64,000 bases of DNA, from positions 186,001 through 250,000 of the forward strand of contig CAVVVC010000006.1 in assembly GCA_963751595.1 (NCBI GenBank), read 5' to 3'. The number at the start of each line of letters is the position of its first letter. The stretch's first letter is position 1. The stretch comes from JAHEGP01 sp963751595. Its GTDB lineage: Bacteria; Pseudomonadota; Gammaproteobacteria; Pseudomonadales; JAHEGP01. Shown in pieces: positions 1 through 8,200 of this stretch. A program made the translations under genes and the position numbers. The notes below the pieces were generated by a model. It made no database searches, was not told the origin of the DNA, and saw only the letters and a list, made by a program, of their open reading frames with translations.

Positions 1-1
1 C

Positions 2-538
2 GGGCTTTGCTGGTGGGCGCTGGATTTTCCGTTCATGAAGCGCTACAGCAAGGAATATCTCGAAAAACATCCTGAAAAACGCGGCCAGGACTTCGAAAGC
101 ACCCGCCGCGCCTGTGAGAAGTTCCAGTACACCCCGGTGACGGTCTTCAATTTTCTTGAGGGCACGCGCTTTACCGATGAAAAACATGAACGGCAACAAT
201 CCCCCTACCGCCACCTGCTCAAGCCCAAGGCAGGGGGCATTGGCTTCGTGGTGGGGGCAATGGGCAACAGCATCAATGCGTTGCTGGATGTTACCCTTGC
301 CTACCCCGGCAACCCGCAACCCTCGCTCTGGTTTTTTATGTGCGGGCGGCTGGAACCGGTACGAGTCAGGGTGCAACAGCGCACAATTCCGCCCGAATTC
401 CTGGGCAAAAACTATTCCGAGGACGAGGTGTTTCGCTACCAATTTCAGCAATGGGTAACACAGCTTTGGCAGGAAAAAGACGGCCTGCTGGATCAACTCA
501 ACCGGGTCGAAAATGTCAGTCCTGATATTCAGACTTAA
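2..538 (+). CDS. Acyltransferase, YihG/PlsC family (C-terminal part)
   Basis: This is the 3' end of a gene that starts left of the window; the reading frame is open back to base 2, so the first internal ATG at 35 is not the true start. The visible part contains FNFLEGTRFT, the substrate-binding block of the PlsC/LPLAT acyltransferase fold (usual form F-P-E-G-T-R), and a downstream SPYRHLLKPKAGG stretch typical of YihG-type inner-membrane acyltransferases. In this family these proteins transfer an acyl chain from acyl-CoA or acyl-ACP to a lysophospholipid or related acceptor. The usual proline in the motif is a leucine here (F-L-E-G-T-R). The upstream HX4D active site lies outside the window. 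Its last 26 bases overlap the next gene, which suggests co-translation. Confidence 0.85.
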   Translation, partial: GLCWWALDFPFMKRYSKEYLEKHPEKRGQDFESTRRACEKFQYTPVTVFNFLEGTRFTDEKHERQQSPYRHLLKPKAGGIGFVVGAMGNSINALLDVTLAYPGNPQPSLWFFMCGRLEPVRVRVQQRTIPPEFLGKNYSEDEVFRYQFQQWVTQLWQEKDGLLDQLNRVENVSPDIQT

Positions 539-878
539 CGGCGCAGACCACGAGGAAGCGGACGAAGTTCGCCAGTTACTGGAACACCATCAACTGGACT
601 TTTACGAAACCTCGGCAGGCCGCTGGGGCATTTCTGTAGCCGGCCTGTGGCTGCAAGACGAAGCCCGGGCCGACGAGGCGAGGGCGCTCCTGGATCAATA
701 TGCCCGCGAGCGCCAGCTCAAAGTTCGCCAGCAGTATCAACAGGCACGGGACCGGGGCGAACATCATAGTCTCTGGCAACGGGCCTTCGACGCGCCGGTG
801 CGAACAGTGGCCATTCTGCTATTGGTTGGGGTAATCGCCTACCTTTCGGTGTGGCCTTTCATCGATCTGATCGACTGA
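513..878 (+). CDS. DUF6164 family membrane-anchored protein
   Basis: This is a 121-residue protein of unknown function that resembles the DUF6164 family. The N-terminal 70 residues look like a small alpha/beta domain (begins SVLIFRLNG) that in this family resembles DUF2007-type signal-transducing domains. The middle is a charged, Gln/Arg-rich helix (about residues 65-90). A single hydrophobic segment at about 97-117 should anchor it in the inner membrane with the domain in the cytoplasm. The ATG at 513 lies inside the end of the acyltransferase gene, so the two are probably one transcript. No catalytic motif is visible and I assign no function. Confidence 0.75.
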   Translation: MSVLIFRLNGADHEEADEVRQLLEHHQLDFYETSAGRWGISVAGLWLQDEARADEARALLDQYARERQLKVRQQYQQARDRGEHHSLWQRAFDAPVRTVAILLLVGVIAYLSVWPFIDLID

Positions 879-921
879 GCTGGCATTGACAACTGGCTGG
901 CAGCCGGTCTAGACACCCTCC

Positions 922-944
922 CCAGGCGTGCGTTTTCGCCCTGG
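922..944. other. Hairpin between convergent genes
   Basis: CCAGGCG (922-928) can pair with CGCCCTGG (937-944), with one bulge and an eight-base loop. It lies between the stop codons of two convergent genes, where a bidirectional terminator would be useful, but neither side has a convincing run of T. It is only a candidate weak terminator. Confidence 0.3.
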
Positions 945-973
945 TACTTTCAACGCAGAAGTAACCCCCGATA

Positions 974-1480
974 CTAGAAGTGAAGACGTCGTGGCACCGA
1001 TTCCGACCTCACCTGCAAACCGGCCTCACGCAGTTCCTCGATCAACTGTCCCGCCTCCTCCTTGTTGAGGAAGCTGCCCAGCTCTATCTGCTGACTGCGA
1101 TCATACAGCACGATGCCGGGCGCATCCCAGGGATGTTGAGCGGCCACAATGGCAATGGCCGCCTGCTCGCGCTCGAGGCGCCAGTGCCGACGGGGAAAAT
1201 TATGGCCTTCATCCACGCTAATCCCCTCGGTGTCTATCCTGACCACCTGGCGCAGGTGCAGCTTCCAACTTACGTAATGCAAGCCCAGGTAGAGCGCCGC
1301 GACCTCGATGCCGGCGAAGGGGAGTATTACCCAGGCTCCAGCCACCGTCCAGAACAGGGCTATTACCAGGGTAAAACCCCCCAATACGGCGATCAGCCAC
1401 CGATTTTGCTGCCAGTTCATCGAACGGTTCGGGCGCACCAACAACACCCGGGTATCGCCATCAAGTTCACGCTTTACCAT
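974..1480 (-). CDS. DUF2244 family integral membrane protein
   Basis: This is a 168-residue protein of the DUF2244 type, unknown in function. It starts with a polar stretch containing the family-like block L-V-R-P-N-R-S-M. Two closely spaced hydrophobic segments follow at about residues 29-47 and 50-69, forming a membrane hairpin. The C-terminal half, with tryptophan-containing strands (WRLERE, HPWDAPG), is probably cytoplasmic. An AGGA six bases before the ATG at 1480 supports this start. Its neighbours are unrelated: convergent with the DUF6164 gene and divergent from the SulP permease. DUF2244 genes are often seen near respiratory-oxidase genes in other proteobacteria, but none is present here. 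Confidence 0.8.
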   Translation of the reverse strand: MVKRELDGDTRVLLVRPNRSMNWQQNRWLIAVLGGFTLVIALFWTVAGAWVILPFAGIEVAALYLGLHYVSWKLHLRQVVRIDTEGISVDEGHNFPRRHWRLEREQAAIAIVAAQHPWDAPGIVLYDRSQQIELGSFLNKEEAGQLIEELREAGLQVRSESVPRRLHF

Positions 1481-1517
1481 TTGTTTTCCTGAGCTATCTC
1501 CGGGTATCGGTTCTCAC

Positions 1518-1548
1518 GGCCACAGACTTCTCTACGCGTGCTGTGGCC
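1518..1548. other. Perfect 8-bp inverted repeat upstream of the SulP gene
   Basis: GGCCACAG at 1518-1525 is exactly complementary to CTGTGGCC at 1541-1548, with a 15-base spacer. It sits in the 240-bp gap between the divergent DUF2244 and SulP genes. It could be an operator or an mRNA hairpin in the SulP leader; no T-run follows. The rest of this gap holds only a possible -10 hexamer TACAAT at 1681-1686. Confidence 0.35.
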
Positions 1549-1720
1549 ATAACGGCCACTGTACTTACGATGCCGGGGAGAGCCCGACACCGTCGGCCCT
1601 TCTCGCAGCAGCAGGCTCGGGCCAAATACCTTCTACTCAAAGCGCAGGCGCCAACTGCTGTGCGCCGGTGTTTTAGTCGCTACAATAGGGTTTTTCCTGA
1701 CTACCAACGGGAGTACCGCC

Positions 1721-3433
1721 GTGAAGAGCAGGCTGCCTGTCCCACCCTGGATCGCAGATTACCAGATGTCATGGCTGCGACCCGATCTCATTGCCGGCAT
1801 CACTGTCGCCGTGCTCTTGATACCCCAGTCCATGGCCTACGCGCTGCTGGCGGGATTACCTCCGATTACCGGCATGTACGCCGCACTGGCCGGTCTGGTC
1901 GCATACGCCCTGGCAGGCTCTTCAAGGCATATGTCGGTGGGCCCCGCCGCCCTCGATTCCATTCTGCTGGCATCGGGGGTCAGCCTGATCGCCACCGCAG
2001 GTAGCGACGAGTACCTCGCCATCGCCATTCTGCTGGCGGTTCTGGTAGGCATCATACAACTGGGCATGGGCTTCCTGCGGCTCGGCTTTATGGTCAACTT
2101 CCTCGCCAACCCGGTAATCAGCGGTTTCACCTCGGCCTCGGCGATTATTATCGGGGCGAGCCAGTTAAAACATTTACTCGGCATCGAAAGTCCCTCGAGC
2201 CAGACACTGGTGCAAACCTTGACAGGCCTGGCCCGAAATCTGCCTCAGTTCAACCCGGTCGCACTGGGGATGGGACTTGCCGGGGTAGCGGCCATGTGGG
2301 GCCTGAAGCGATTTTTCCCGCGGGCGCCGGCGGCGCTGATCCTGCTGATTGTCGCAACTATCGTGGTCTGGGCCAGTGGCCTCGACCAGCACGGTATCAA
2401 GATTATTGGCTCCGTCCCTGAGGGGCTGCCCAGCCTGGCCCTGCCCGTGTTGGACCACGAGTTGCTGGCCAGGGTGTTGCCCCTGGCCATTACCATTGCG
2501 CTGATCGGTTTCATGGAGTCAATTTCCATGGCCAAGCGAATCGCCGCAGACCAACGCTACAAGGTCGACAGCAATCGGGAGTTGGCCGGGCTAGGCTGCG
2601 CCAATTTCGCCTCCGGGATATGCGGGGGCTACCCGGTCGCCGGGAGTTTGTCGCGAACTGCCGTCAATGCGTCCAGCGGCGCACGCAGCCAGTTGTCATC
2701 CCTGTTCACCGCAGCGATGCTGGCGCTGGTCCTGGTTGCACTGACTCCCCTGTTTTACTACACACCCCAGGTCTGTCTGGCGGTCATTATCATCACGGCA
2801 CTGATGTCGCTGATCGATCTTGACGAACCGCGACGCCTTTGGCGGGTCAACAAGAAGGACCTGGTCATCCTGGTGCTGGCATTCATTGCCACCCTGCTGA
2901 TGGGCGTGCAAAACGGCATTCTGTTGAGCGTGATGGCCTCTATCGTCCTGATTTTCAGCCGCATCACGCGACCACCCGTCGCCGAATTCGGGCAATCCCC
3001 CGACAATGGCGAATTGCGCAATCTGGCTCGTGAGGCAAACGCCCGGGTTATTCCAGGCCTGCTGGTGTTTCGTATCGACTCCTCGCTCTACTTCGCCAAT
3101 GCCAGCTACCTGGAGGACCGGGTGTTCGAGGCCCTGAGCAGGCGCGAAGACCCTATCGAGGCCTTTTTGTTCGACGCCAGTACTATCAACGAAATCGACT
3201 CCTCGGCAATCAGCGCACTGGATGACATCGCCCATGAACTTCGTGAACTGGGCATCGAGATGTACATGACCAACGTGCGGGGTCGGGTGCTGGACATGCT
3301 GCAACACGCGGGTTTTTACGACAAACTGGGTTCCGACAACTTTTTCTTCAGCAAACGCGCGGCAATCGCGACGATCAGCCAACGGCACAATCTCGAACTA
3401 CCACACCCCCTCAAGCAAGGAGCCCCCAGATGA
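1721..3433 (+). CDS. SulP-family anion transporter with STAS domain
   Basis: This is a 570-residue SLC26/SulP permease, an inner-membrane transporter for inorganic anions such as sulfate or bicarbonate. Residues about 1-400 form the multi-helix transport core, with the family signature VAVLLIPQSMAYALLAGLPP near residue 30. The C-terminal STAS domain spans about 430-550, with the conserved block E-I-D-S-S-A near 490. Translation starts at GTG 1721, preceded by GGGAG eight bases upstream. The stop overlaps the next start as ATGA (3430-3433), which couples it to the TAXI-type protein downstream. The substrate cannot be decided from sequence; no sulfur-assimilation or carbonic anhydrase gene is adjacent. 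Confidence 0.92.
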   Translation: MKSRLPVPPWIADYQMSWLRPDLIAGITVAVLLIPQSMAYALLAGLPPITGMYAALAGLVAYALAGSSRHMSVGPAALDSILLASGVSLIATAGSDEYLAIAILLAVLVGIIQLGMGFLRLGFMVNFLANPVISGFTSASAIIIGASQLKHLLGIESPSSQTLVQTLTGLARNLPQFNPVALGMGLAGVAAMWGLKRFFPRAPAALILLIVATIVVWASGLDQHGIKIIGSVPEGLPSLALPVLDHELLARVLPLAITIALIGFMESISMAKRIAADQRYKVDSNRELAGLGCANFASGICGGYPVAGSLSRTAVNASSGARSQLSSLFTAAMLALVLVALTPLFYYTPQVCLAVIIITALMSLIDLDEPRRLWRVNKKDLVILVLAFIATLLMGVQNGILLSVMASIVLIFSRITRPPVAEFGQSPDNGELRNLAREANARVIPGLLVFRIDSSLYFANASYLEDRVFEALSRREDPIEAFLFDASTINEIDSSAISALDDIAHELRELGIEMYMTNVRGRVLDMLQHAGFYDKLGSDNFFFSKRAAIATISQRHNLELPHPLKQGAPR

Positions 3434-4776
3434 CCCAATCAACGGCCAATTCAGGCGCGCCGACCCCCAAGCGCCGTTCGGCCTGGGATCTGCTTGTAAT
3501 CCTGGGGCCGGCGCTGCTGCTCATTATCACCGGATTTGCGGTGGCCTTTCAGTTTGTCAAACCCGCTCCGCCCAGCAAGATCGTCATGGCGACCGGGTCT
3601 TTGGATGGCGCCTATTACCGCATCGCGCTGCAGTATCAGCAGATTCTGGCGCGGGACGGCGTCGAGCTGGAGCTGATCGAAACCGCCGGCTCCACCGAAA
3701 ACCTCGAATTGCTGCAACAGCCAGAAAGTCCCGTCGAGCTGGCCTTATTGCAGGGGTCCTCGGGCATCGACGTCGAGGTCGAAGGGATTTACTCGTTGGG
3801 GAGCGTCTTTTACGAACCGCTGTGGCTGTTCTGGCGGGGTCCACCTCCCAAGACCGAAAGCGAGATCAAGGGCCGGCGAATCGCCATGGGCGAGTCGGGC
3901 AGTGGCACCCTGCAGGCGCTAACGGTCCTGTTTGCCTCCAACGGCCTCAGCGAGGACGACTATACCGCGGTTAAGCTCGGTGGCGTTGCCGCGGCGCAGG
4001 CACTGATCGAGGGAAGTGTCAATGTCGCAGGCTTCGTCTCACTGCTCGAGGCCCCAGCGGTACAGCAGTTGCTGTGGGCGGACAACATTGTCCTGCTGCC
4101 CTTCGAAAGGGCCGATGCCTACCAGCGCCAATACAGTTTCCTGTCCAAGGTGGAGCTACCACGTGGCCTGGTCAGTCTGGAGGAAGACCTGCCCCCGGCC
4201 GATATTCCCCTGATCGCCATGGTTGCCAACCTGGCCGCCCGGGATTCCCTGCACCCTGCGCTGGTGGCACTGCTGCTGAATGCCGCCAAGGAGGTACACG
4301 GAGACGGCGACCTGTTTTCCAGCCCCAAGCAATTCCCATCGACGGAGCATACGGTACTGCCTCTGAGCCCCGACGCCGAACGCTACCTGACCAAGGGTCC
4401 GCCACTGCTGCAGCGATTTCTGCCGTTCTGGCTGGCCACTCTCATCGACCGCCTGACGGTATTGCTGATCCCGCTGGTGACTCTGTTGTTTCCGCTATTC
4501 AAGATTCTACCGCCGGCCTATCGCTGGCGGGTACGCAGCCGGATTTATCGCTACTACGATGAGCTGCTGGATGTTGAGGCCGTGTTACACAATGAGCCCT
4601 CGGCGCAGGAGTTGACGCGCTGCAGGAAACGACTTGAAGGGTTGGAGCGAAAGCTGGATGAGGTCTCGGTACCCGCCTCCCATGCCGACACGCTCTACAA
4701 TCTCAGGTTACACCTAAAGCTGGTGTACGACCGCCTCGTAGAGCTCGATGCGGCCGCTACTGAAGCTGGCGCTTGA
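3430..4776 (+). CDS. Membrane-anchored TAXI-family solute-binding protein
   Basis: This is a 448-residue protein with a TAXI (TRAP-associated extracytoplasmic immunogenic) solute-binding domain at about residues 48-320; the block MATGSLDGAYYRIA is its usual N-terminal signature. Unlike a free periplasmic receptor it has a hydrophobic anchor at about 19-40. A second membrane segment lies at about 330-355, followed by a charged cytoplasmic tail with coiled-coil character (about 380-440). No TRAP permease gene (DctQ/DctM) is near. Instead it overlaps the SulP permease by 4 bp, with AAGGAG in front of the ATG. A role as a binding or regulatory partner of SulP is my inference. Its last 20 bases overlap the 3' end of the convergent hydrolase gene. 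Confidence 0.85.
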   Translation: MTQSTANSGAPTPKRRSAWDLLVILGPALLLIITGFAVAFQFVKPAPPSKIVMATGSLDGAYYRIALQYQQILARDGVELELIETAGSTENLELLQQPESPVELALLQGSSGIDVEVEGIYSLGSVFYEPLWLFWRGPPPKTESEIKGRRIAMGESGSGTLQALTVLFASNGLSEDDYTAVKLGGVAAAQALIEGSVNVAGFVSLLEAPAVQQLLWADNIVLLPFERADAYQRQYSFLSKVELPRGLVSLEEDLPPADIPLIAMVANLAARDSLHPALVALLLNAAKEVHGDGDLFSSPKQFPSTEHTVLPLSPDAERYLTKGPPLLQRFLPFWLATLIDRLTVLLIPLVTLLFPLFKILPPAYRWRVRSRIYRYYDELLDVEAVLHNEPSAQELTRCRKRLEGLERKLDEVSVPASHADTLYNLRLHLKLVYDRLVELDAAATEAGA

Positions 4777-5527
4777 AATAGCCGACGATGTCCTGCAGCG
4801 CCTGGTACGTGGGTTCCCCCTCACGGTCGACAAAGTCCAGGGTCAACACCGAATGCCCGCTGCCGGGCAGGGTCCGCAGCTCAACCCGCTGCCGGGATGA
4901 CGTGTTGAGGGCGCCGTCGATCGCCGCAAATTTCCGCGCCGGGCATAGCCGATCCCCTGCAAAACGCAGAGCCATCATCGGCGCGTTCCGATCGATACCG
5001 GCTTTCACCGCCTCCACGTCGTCGGCACTCATGTGCAGGGCAGTGGGTTTGGCCAGGGGCAGCGAGGGCTGTGAAGATACTGCGGCCAGCACCGCTTCGT
5101 CGGCCATCAGGGAAATCGCGAAGTTGCCGGTGAGGCACATGCCGATCACACCAACACCCCTTGCGCCGGCGTCTTCCTTGACCTCGCGACAGAGGGCTTT
5201 GAGCCAGTCGACTATCGGACTGGTCTGGTTACGGGCAAACAAGGCGAATTCCCGCCGCATGCAAAACACGCGCAGAGTGTTACCCGCCAGGCTGGTCTTG
5301 CCAAGCGGTCCGAACAGGTGGGGTAAAACGATCGCGAATCCCTGCTCGACGAGCCGGTCGGCCAGACGCAGGGTTTCCAGGCCGATACCCGGCAGTTCCT
5401 GAATCAGTACCACCGGCGCACCATTACCGCGACGGTAGACATCGTGGCCAATGGTATCGCCCCGGGGGCCGCTGGCAGCAAATGTTGAACGGTCATACTG
5501 GCTTATGGGAGTGCACGCTATCGTCAT
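4757..5527 (-). CDS. Dienelactone hydrolase family protein
   Basis: This is a 256-residue alpha/beta hydrolase of the dienelactone hydrolase family. The nucleophile is a cysteine in G-M-C-L-T-G (Cys about 131), which takes the place of the usual serine in the nucleophile elbow. A C-terminal G-S-G-H block near residue 223 supplies the histidine. A substrate-loop E near residue 44 (QELPGIG) also fits the family. The physiological substrate is unknown; the annotation covers lactones, esters and some unrelated hydrolases. It is the last gene of the LemA-TPM-TPM operon: its ATG overlaps the previous stop as ATGA at 5524-5527. Confidence 0.85.
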   Translation of the reverse strand: MTIACTPISQYDRSTFAASGPRGDTIGHDVYRRGNGAPVVLIQELPGIGLETLRLADRLVEQGFAIVLPHLFGPLGKTSLAGNTLRVFCMRREFALFARNQTSPIVDWLKALCREVKEDAGARGVGVIGMCLTGNFAISLMADEAVLAAVSSQPSLPLAKPTALHMSADDVEAVKAGIDRNAPMMALRFAGDRLCPARKFAAIDGALNTSSRQRVELRTLPGSGHSVLTLDFVDREGEPTYQALQDIVGYFKRQLQ

Positions 5528-6141
5528 TCGAGAATCACCAGGTGGTTGGGCAGCTCATCCTTGTCCCGGGTTGCGGGCAGTACACGATGCAGAATTTCAC
5601 CACAACGCTCGATGCACTCGAGGAAACCCTCGCCAACCTGGCCGGCCTTGATCCGCAGTATCAGGTCATCGACGACAAGCTGCCATTCGCTGTCATCGAC
5701 CAGCCGCGCGACACCGCGATCCACCAGTATTTCCACGTAGTGCTCGGCCTCGGAGACAAAGATCATGACCCCGGTTTGGCCGTCGGTATGGTGCAGCTTA
5801 TTGGCGACAAACTGATCCCGGGCAAGCAAGGCAGCGCGCCACTGGGCGACCCAATCCGGAATCATGCGAATAGTGATGAAGGGAATCCTGAACACCAGCG
5901 CCAACACCACAAACACCAGCCACTGTGCAATCAACAGATCCATGGCGCTGAGCCAGAACGGTGTCAAGCTCAGTATGACCGGCGTAAGCAGCGCGATCAT
6001 GGCCGCCCAGAGGGACGGGATGAAGTAGTAGCTGTCGGCACGGCGGGCCAGCACGGTCACCAGTTCGGCGTCGGTGTTTCGCTCCACTGCCTCAATGGCT
6101 GCCGCGACACGGTCCTGGTCGTGCTTTCGCAATAAGGTCAT
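5524..6141 (-). CDS. TPM-domain membrane protein
   Basis: This protein of about 205 residues has a TPM (TLP18.3/Psb32/MOLO-1) type fold that is split by two membrane segments at about residues 40-85. The C-terminal half (T-G-V-M-I-F-V-S-E-A-E-H-Y-V-E-I, then V-D-R-G-V-A) carries the domain core. It follows the first TPM gene with a TGATG overlap, so ATG at 6141 is preferred; a GTG at 6144 is also in frame. In other bacteria LemA and one or two TPM proteins occur together as a membrane module of unknown exact function. Here the second TPM protein has lost the secreted form and is an inner-membrane protein. Confidence 0.8.
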   Translation of the reverse strand: MTLLRKHDQDRVAAAIEAVERNTDAELVTVLARRADSYYFIPSLWAAMIALLTPVILSLTPFWLSAMDLLIAQWLVFVVLALVFRIPFITIRMIPDWVAQWRAALLARDQFVANKLHHTDGQTGVMIFVSEAEHYVEILVDRGVARLVDDSEWQLVVDDLILRIKAGQVGEGFLECIERCGEILHRVLPATRDKDELPNHLVILE

Positions 6142-6893
6142 CACCAGCCCCCGGACGCGCCGCCGCCGCCGAAACCGCCACCGCCACCACCGAATCCGCC
6201 GCCGCCAAAGCCACCGCCCCCGCCAAAGCCCCCGCCGAACCCCCCGACACCACCGCCATAGCCGCCCCGGCGCAATGCGCCACCGCGTCGGTTGCGAACC
6301 CCGGGCATCATCGCCGGCAGAATATTAAAGCCCAGTATGATCAGCACAAAGAGCAGCACCAGCCAATCGCTTTCCTCGGGGCGGCGTTCCGATGTGCGTT
6401 CACGCATCCGGTACTCACCCCCAAGCGCATCGATGATGGCCGCGGCGCCCTGCTCGATACCGTTACTAAATTGTCCGAGCTTGAAATACGGCAGGATCAC
6501 CGTGTGAATGATATTCGCGCTGACCGCATCGGTGAGCTCGCCTTCGAGGCCATAGCCCACCTCGATTCGCACCTGGCGCTCCTGTTGCGCGACGATCAGC
6601 AGAACGCCGTTGTCTTCCTCCTTCTGGCCTATTCCCCAATGGCGCCCGAGCTGGTAGCCATAGCTCTCGATATCGTATCCACCCAGGTTGGGCACGGTCA
6701 CCACAACCAACTGGTTGCCGCTGGCGCGCTCATGGGCTTCCAGCCGCGCCTCCAGCCGCTGGCTCTGGGCCGGATTGAGCATCGACGCCTGATCGACGAT
6801 ACGTCCCGTCAGTTGGGGAAAGTCGGGGGCGGCAACCGCTGCTGCCATCAGAATCAGGTAGCACAATGCTACCGCCGCCAGAAGACGACCCAT
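6141..6893 (-). CDS. Secreted/membrane TPM-domain protein with Gly-rich tail (YgcG type)
   Basis: This is a 250-residue TPM-domain protein. A signal peptide (about residues 1-21, ending AVAA) is followed by the TPM domain at about 25-145, with the family blocks G-R-I-V-D-Q-A and V-R-I-E-V-G-Y-G-L-E-G. A membrane segment at about 175-195 follows, and the C-terminal 45 residues are almost pure glycine and phenylalanine repeats. The last G-A-S-G-x-W motif is typical of YgcG-like proteins. The low-complexity tail explains the biased base composition at 6145-6290. It lies between lemA and a second TPM gene with one- to four-base overlaps, which indicates one transcript. Confidence 0.88.
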   Translation of the reverse strand: MGRLLAAVALCYLILMAAAVAAPDFPQLTGRIVDQASMLNPAQSQRLEARLEAHERASGNQLVVVTVPNLGGYDIESYGYQLGRHWGIGQKEEDNGVLLIVAQQERQVRIEVGYGLEGELTDAVSANIIHTVILPYFKLGQFSNGIEQGAAAIIDALGGEYRMRERTSERRPEESDWLVLLFVLIILGFNILPAMMPGVRNRRGGALRRGGYGGGVGGFGGGFGGGGGFGGGGFGGGGGGFGGGGASGGW

Positions 6894-7486
6894 TAGAAGC
6901 TTACCTGGGGAGCCTGCTCTGCACCGGGGGTGGTCGCTTCAAAAGTCTCCCGCAGCGGCATATCGCCATACATAATGGTGTGCCAGATGCGCCCCGGGAA
7001 GGTACGTATCTCGGTATTGTAGGTTTGCACAGCCCCGATATAGTCACGCCGCGCCACGGCAATCCGGTTTTCTGTGCCCTCGAGCTGTGACTGCAGAGCA
7101 AGGAAATTCTCATTGGACTTCAGCTCGGGGTAGCGCTCCACAACCACCATCAGGCGCTGCAAGGCGCTACCCAGCTGGGCCTGGGCCTGCTCGAACTGCT
7201 GCAGGGCTTCCGGGTTGTCGATCAGATCCGGAGTCGCCTGCAGGCCACCCACCCGGGAGCGCGCCTCGGTGACGGCGGTCAGGGTTTCCTGCTCCTGTGC
7301 GGCAAAGCCCTTGACGGTTTCCACCAGGTTGGGAATCAGGTCGGCACGGCGCTGGTACTGGTTTTCAACCTGCGCCCAGGCTGACTTTACCTGCTCGTCG
7401 TAGGTGGGAATATTGTTGATGCCACAACCCGCCAGGTGCAGGACCATAGCCAGCAATACCAGGTTTCGAAGCGCTGCGTACAACAT
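6893..7486 (-). CDS. lemA: LemA family lipoprotein
   Basis: This protein of about 197 residues belongs to the LemA family: an N-terminal membrane anchor and a long helical bundle exposed to the periplasm. I place the start at the ATG at 7486 because AAAGGAGAG precedes it and because this puts a lipoprotein signal at the N terminus (LHLAGC, Cys about 21). An upstream in-frame start at 7552 has no such support. The family signature Y-D-E-Q-V-K-S-A-W-A-Q-V-E-N-Q-Y-Q-R-R is at about residues 28-46, and a Y-N-x-x-I-R-x-F-P-G-R block lies near the end. It is the first gene of a four-gene minus-strand operon with two TPM genes and a dienelactone hydrolase-like gene. Confidence 0.9.
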   Translation of the reverse strand: MLYAALRNLVLLAMVLHLAGCGINNIPTYDEQVKSAWAQVENQYQRRADLIPNLVETVKGFAAQEQETLTAVTEARSRVGGLQATPDLIDNPEALQQFEQAQAQLGSALQRLMVVVERYPELKSNENFLALQSQLEGTENRIAVARRDYIGAVQTYNTEIRTFPGRIWHTIMYGDMPLRETFEATTPGAEQAPQVSF

Positions 7487-7651
7487 GGAATCTCTCCTTT
7501 CAACAGGCGATGTTATTGCAGGCACTCTGACAAGAAAGCCGGTAAAAAACAAGCCTGTGATCCACCCGCGAACGGTTAAACCGGTGGCAGCGCCGGAACG
7601 GCATAAAAAAGATGTTATTATAGGAGCGCGAAACCGTTTCAGTTGCCCATC

Positions 7652-8194
7652 ATGTCAGACCATGACGTCCCCATCAGGCCCGCTGCCACTGTAGTGGTGC
7701 TGCGCCAACAACGGCACCAGCCCGAGGTGTTGCTGCTGCATCGCAACAGCTCACTGGTATTTGGCGGTGGCTACTGGGTATTCCCGGGCGGACGCCTGGA
7801 TCATGAGGATTATCAGCACACTGCCGGGTGCCAACACGCCGCAGCGCGGCTGGCGGCAGTAAGGGAAACCCGCGAAGAGGCTCGACTGCAAATCGAGCCG
7901 GATACTCTCACCGCGGTCAGCCACTGGACCACGCCCAAACCCAGCCCCAAGCGTTACAGCACGGCTTTTTTCGTCACCCTCTACCAACGTCACGAAGAGG
8001 TGGCGGTGGATGGGCACGAGATCGTTGACTACCAGTGGCTGGAGCCCGCCCAGGCCCTGGTCCACTACCAGCGTGGCGAGAAAAAAATGATGCCGCCGAC
8101 TCTCCACACCCTCGCGGAGATCGCTCACCACGGGAGCGCAATGGATTACATCGCCATGTGTGCCGCGCGGGAGCCCCTGGTTTTCGCCAACTGA
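7652..8194 (+). CDS. Nudix hydrolase
   Basis: This is a 180-residue Nudix-fold hydrolase. The fold opens with A-A-T-V-V-V-L-R and the substrate block Y-W-V-F-P-G-G-R (about residues 45-52). The Nudix helix is present as A-A-V-R-E-T-R-E-E-A (about 68-77), separated from the G-G by an insertion of some 15 residues. That spacing is typical of the NUDT7/NUDT19-like subgroup acting on CoA esters or other nucleoside diphosphate derivatives; the substrate here is unknown. ATG at 7652 is preferred; TTG at 7643 would add three residues. It is divergent from lemA and convergent with the GST-like gene. Confidence 0.88.
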   Translation: MSDHDVPIRPAATVVVLRQQRHQPEVLLLHRNSSLVFGGGYWVFPGGRLDHEDYQHTAGCQHAAARLAAVRETREEARLQIEPDTLTAVSHWTTPKPSPKRYSTAFFVTLYQRHEEVAVDGHEIVDYQWLEPAQALVHYQRGEKKMMPPTLHTLAEIAHHGSAMDYIAMCAAREPLVFAN

Positions 8195-8200
8195 GGCAGA

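Noticed and set aside
2696..3388. 230-codon open frame on the minus strand inside the SulP gene
   Set aside because: It is antisense to a clear SulP reading frame and has biased composition (rich in Gln, His, Val), no ribosome site and no domain.
6145..6290. Short GC-rich tandem repeats as a possible CRISPR or repeat array
   Set aside because: These are Gly codons of the TPM protein tail; periodicity follows the GGX codons and there are no spacers.
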